Positions 40,088 through 42,310 of a stretch of 42,310 bases of DNA are shown piece after piece. The translations under genes and the position numbers were made by a program. Each line of letters opens with the position of its first letter. Positions within the stretch are counted from its first letter, which is position 1. The DNA lies in assembly GCA_025058835.1 (NCBI GenBank), contig JANXEI010000001.1, forward strand, positions 1-42,310. Reading direction: 5' to 3'. The notes below the pieces were generated by a model. It worked only from the letters and a program-made list of their open reading frames with translations. It was not told the DNA's origin and ran no database searches. The DNA comes from Acidilobaceae archaeon. Its GTDB lineage: Archaea > Thermoproteota > Thermoprotei_A > Sulfolobales > Acidilobaceae.

Positions 40088-41494
40088 ATGGAGCTAGTGC
40101 TCTTCCTGGAGGTGCACCAGCCGCTCCGCATGAGGCCCGTGCTGCTCCACCCCCCAGGCTCCCAGCCCTCGGAGCTCCAGGACCTCTTCGAGTGGGAGGT
40201 CAACAGGGAGATATTCCGGCGGGTGGCAGAGAACGTGTACCTCAAGACCTCGCGCCTCCTCCTCGAGTCCTTGAGGGAGAACGAGGGGTTCAAGGTCACC
40301 TTCAGCCTCTCGGGCCTTGTGATAGAAGCGATGGAGAGGTGGAGGCCGGAGGTCCTGGACATATTTGCGAGGATGTTGGACACCGGGAGGGTCGAGCTGG
40401 TGGCGCAGACCTACTACCACTCCATTGCCTGGCTCCTCGATAGGCAGGAGTTCGTGGAGCAGGTGAGGGAGCATGTGAACAAGCTGAGGGAGGTCTTCGG
40501 CTACGTGCCCAGGGCTGCTGAGAACACTGAGTTCATATACGATAACGATCTTGCCTGCACCCTGCACAAGATGGGCTTTCGCGCCACTGTGACGGAGGGA
40601 GTGGAGCAGCTCAGGGGCTTTCGAGGCCCCAACCATGTGTACAGAGCTTGGGGATGCGACATCAGGGTTCTCCTCAGGAACTACAGGTTGAGCGACGACG
40701 TGGGCTTCAGGTTCAGCCAGAGGCAGTGGGACCAGTACCCCCTCACTGCCGACAAGTACGTGAGTTGGATAAGCTCCTCGCCGGGAGAGGTGGTGACCAT
40801 AGCCATGGACTACGAGACCTTCGGGGAGCACCACCAGGAGGGGACGGGGATCCGCGAGTTCCTCCGCTGGCTCCCCAGAGAGGCAAGGAGGAGGGGGGTT
40901 AAGTTCTCCACCCTCAGCGAGGCTGCCCTCGGCCATGAGCCTGTGGGCGCCATAGACGTGCCGCCCTGGAGCCCCGTGAGCTGGGCAGATGAGAGGGACG
41001 TCTCTGCTTGGCTAGGCAACGAGGTCCAGAGGGTTCACGCCGAGGCGCTCCGGAGCCTTTACCCCTATGCGAAGGCCCTCGGCGGCGATCACATGAGGCT
41101 CTGGAGGCTCATGTCCGTCAGCGATCACTTCTACTACCAGGCAACGAAGACGGGCCCGGCTGGGGAGGTGCACAGTTACTTCAACCCTTACGGCAGCCCC
41201 TACGTGGCTCAGCTCCTATACCAGAGGGCCCTTGCTCTCTTCCTCCAGCAGCTCAGGGAGGGAGCCCAGAGGGATCCCTGCCGCTTCCTCGAGAGGTTCA
41301 GGGCTCCTGACCACTTGTGCTTCTACCCCTCAGATCCCGCAGAGGGGAGGGCCTGCAGCCTCGAGGAGCTCCTCCAGGGCCTGGAGAGGGGGGGAGCGTG
41401 GGAGGAGCACTTGCGGAGAGGGCACATAGAGAGGTGGGCAAGGGAAGTGCTCTTGATAGATCTACAGAGGGCTCTAGATTGCAAGAAACTTTAA
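40088..41494 (+). CDS. Glycoside hydrolase family 57 alpha-amylase-like enzyme
   Basis: A 468-residue GH57 enzyme acting on alpha-glucans. The first region is FLEVHQP. The predicted nucleophile is E148 in ENTEFIYDND, and the acid/base is D241 in IAMDYETFGEHH. HSIAWLL is the second conserved region. No signal peptide is present, so it acts in the cytosol, probably on glycogen-like polymer or in glucan branching or degradation. The C-terminal part is helical (DPCRFLERFRAPDHLCFYPSD). Sequence alone does not separate amylase from glucanotransferase. ATG at 40088 is well supported by its ribosome binding site. A sugar nucleotidyltransferase follows in the same direction. Confidence 0.9.
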   Translation: MELVLFLEVHQPLRMRPVLLHPPGSQPSELQDLFEWEVNREIFRRVAENVYLKTSRLLLESLRENEGFKVTFSLSGLVIEAMERWRPEVLDIFARMLDTGRVELVAQTYYHSIAWLLDRQEFVEQVREHVNKLREVFGYVPRAAENTEFIYDNDLACTLHKMGFRATVTEGVEQLRGFRGPNHVYRAWGCDIRVLLRNYRLSDDVGFRFSQRQWDQYPLTADKYVSWISSSPGEVVTIAMDYETFGEHHQEGTGIREFLRWLPREARRRGVKFSTLSEAALGHEPVGAIDVPPWSPVSWADERDVSAWLGNEVQRVHAEALRSLYPYAKALGGDHMRLWRLMSVSDHFYYQATKTGPAGEVHSYFNPYGSPYVAQLLYQRALALFLQQLREGAQRDPCRFLERFRAPDHLCFYPSDPAEGRACSLEELLQGLERGGAWEEHLRRGHIERWAREVLLIDLQRALDCKKL

Positions 41495-41528
41495 GGCTCG
41501 CATTTCCCTGTACCGCGGGTGCTCTGTC

Positions 41529-42310
41529 ATAGCAGTATCTAAAGCCCTCATACCTATTGGCGGCTTAGGAACCAGGCTCTACCCCATAACGGTCGAGACC
41601 TCGAAGGCAATGGTGAGGTTCCTCAACACCTTCCTCATAAACTTCATCCTGCAGAGCCTGTCCATCGAGGGAATCGAGGAGGTCTACCTGGGCGTGAGCG
41701 GTTACTTCAACTACAAGGCCCTTCACGATCACCTGGGCAACGCGCTGAGGGTGAGGACTCCCAAGGGGAACTACAGGCTCGTGAGGATCAGGTACCAGCC
41801 GAACGAGGACAGCGTAGGGAATGCCCACTCTGCCAGGATACTCCTCCACTACTACCGCCTGAGGGAGCCAGTGCTAGTGCTGCAGGGGGACACCGTAGCT
41901 AAGGTGAGCGCGAGGAGCATGTACAAGAGGCACGTGGAGACGGGGGCCTTCATGACAATTGCGCTCAAGGAAGTGAAGGACGAGAGGGAGCTGAAGCACT
42001 TCGGCGTGGCGAGGCTTGACGAGTCGTGGATGATAAAGGGCTTCGTGGAGAAGCCCAAGAACCCAAGCGAGGCCCCCTCCCGCTGGGTCAACACCGGGAT
42101 ATACATGCTGTCAGAGGAGATGATAGACTTCCTGCTCTCTGAGGAGTTCGGGGAGATGGTGAAGCAGGGGAAGGGGGACTTCGGCGCCAACGTGATCCCG
42201 CGCATAGTGGAGGAGGGGAGGCCTGTGGCGGGGCACAAGCTGGAGGGCTACTGGTTCGACATAGGGACGCCGGAGCGCTATCTGGAGGCAAGCCTGTACC
42301 TCCTGAAGGC
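41529..42310 (+). CDS. Sugar nucleotidyltransferase, 3' end cut by window; start codon unclear
   Basis: An enzyme of the NTP-transferase family that makes NDP-sugars (glucose-1-phosphate thymidylyl- or mannose-1-phosphate guanylyltransferase type). The frame reads SKALIPIGGLGTRLYPIT, the nucleotide-binding loop, then VLQGDTVAKV in place of the usual GD metal site, HFGVARLDE, GFVEKPKNP and NTGIYMLS, all in family order. It runs off the window at 42310. The start is odd: upstream to the in-frame stop at 41475 there is no ATG, GTG or TTG. A TATA element (ACTTTAAGG, 41488-41496) predicts transcription from about 41515-41522, so I place the start provisionally at ATA 41529; CTG 41508 is the alternative. 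Confidence 0.82.
   Translation, partial: MAVSKALIPIGGLGTRLYPITVETSKAMVRFLNTFLINFILQSLSIEGIEEVYLGVSGYFNYKALHDHLGNALRVRTPKGNYRLVRIRYQPNEDSVGNAHSARILLHYYRLREPVLVLQGDTVAKVSARSMYKRHVETGAFMTIALKEVKDERELKHFGVARLDESWMIKGFVEKPKNPSEAPSRWVNTGIYMLSEEMIDFLLSEEFGEMVKQGKGDFGANVIPRIVEEGRPVAGHKLEGYWFDIGTPERYLEASLYLLK

Overview
This window is chromosomal DNA from a crenarchaeote, most plausibly a hyperthermophile of the Desulfurococcales/Acidilobales type. The reasons are: an archaeal A-type ATP synthase (subunits B and D), aIF2-beta, an archaeal Sm protein, a UPF0147 protein, a type I-A CRISPR-Cas interference operon with its Csa3 regulator, tRNA-His with an encoded G-1, frequent TTG/GTG starts, and many genes whose TATA box lies about 25 bases before the start codon, as in leaderless transcripts. 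The species is not identified. Housekeeping regions are GC-rich; the cas operon is visibly more A-rich.

Layout. Positions 1-2410 hold CRISPR remnants. One repeat on the minus strand (32-54) begins an array that runs out of the window to the left. Three repeats on the plus strand (303-453) carry two spacers, and one decayed repeat stands alone at 2387-2410. Between the last two lies a 555-residue gene of unknown function with its own promoter. Next come a small conserved protein and a polyprenol-phosphate glycosyltransferase with a GtrA-like tail (2518-3776), then a three-gene molybdopterin sulfur-reductase-type operon (3861-8077), then acylphosphatase and a TusA-like sulfur carrier. A membrane protein and a phosphoglycolate phosphatase lead to csa3.

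The type I-A interference operon (11131-18382: csa5, cas7, cas5, cas8-like, cas3', cas3'') faces cas6 (18290-19231) tail to tail. No cas1, cas2 or cas4 is present, so spacer acquisition must be encoded elsewhere. Cas7, Cas8 and Cas3' carry long Lys/Glu-rich insertions, and each contains a short in-frame direct repeat at the DNA level.

The remainder is compact core metabolism: ATP synthase B and D, a hydroxyacid dehydrogenase, a secreted subtilase with a coiled-coil stalk, tRNA-Gly(CCC), photolyase, an MBL-fold hydrolase, an archaeal THI4, tRNA-His, malate dehydrogenase, an aldo/keto reductase, aIF2-beta, and pyrE-pyrF. Divergent from pyrF is a tightly overlapping lipoate cassette (free-standing lipoyl domain, LipA, two LplA-type ligases). 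It is followed by UMP kinase, an MFS transporter, a secreted protein, ADP-forming acyl-CoA synthetase, Sm protein, UPF0147, a GH57 alpha-glucan enzyme and a sugar nucleotidyltransferase cut by the window end.

The most promising unexplained item is the 555-residue gene lodged between CRISPR repeats. Next are the coordinated charged insertions across the Cascade/Cas3 proteins and the lipoate cassette.
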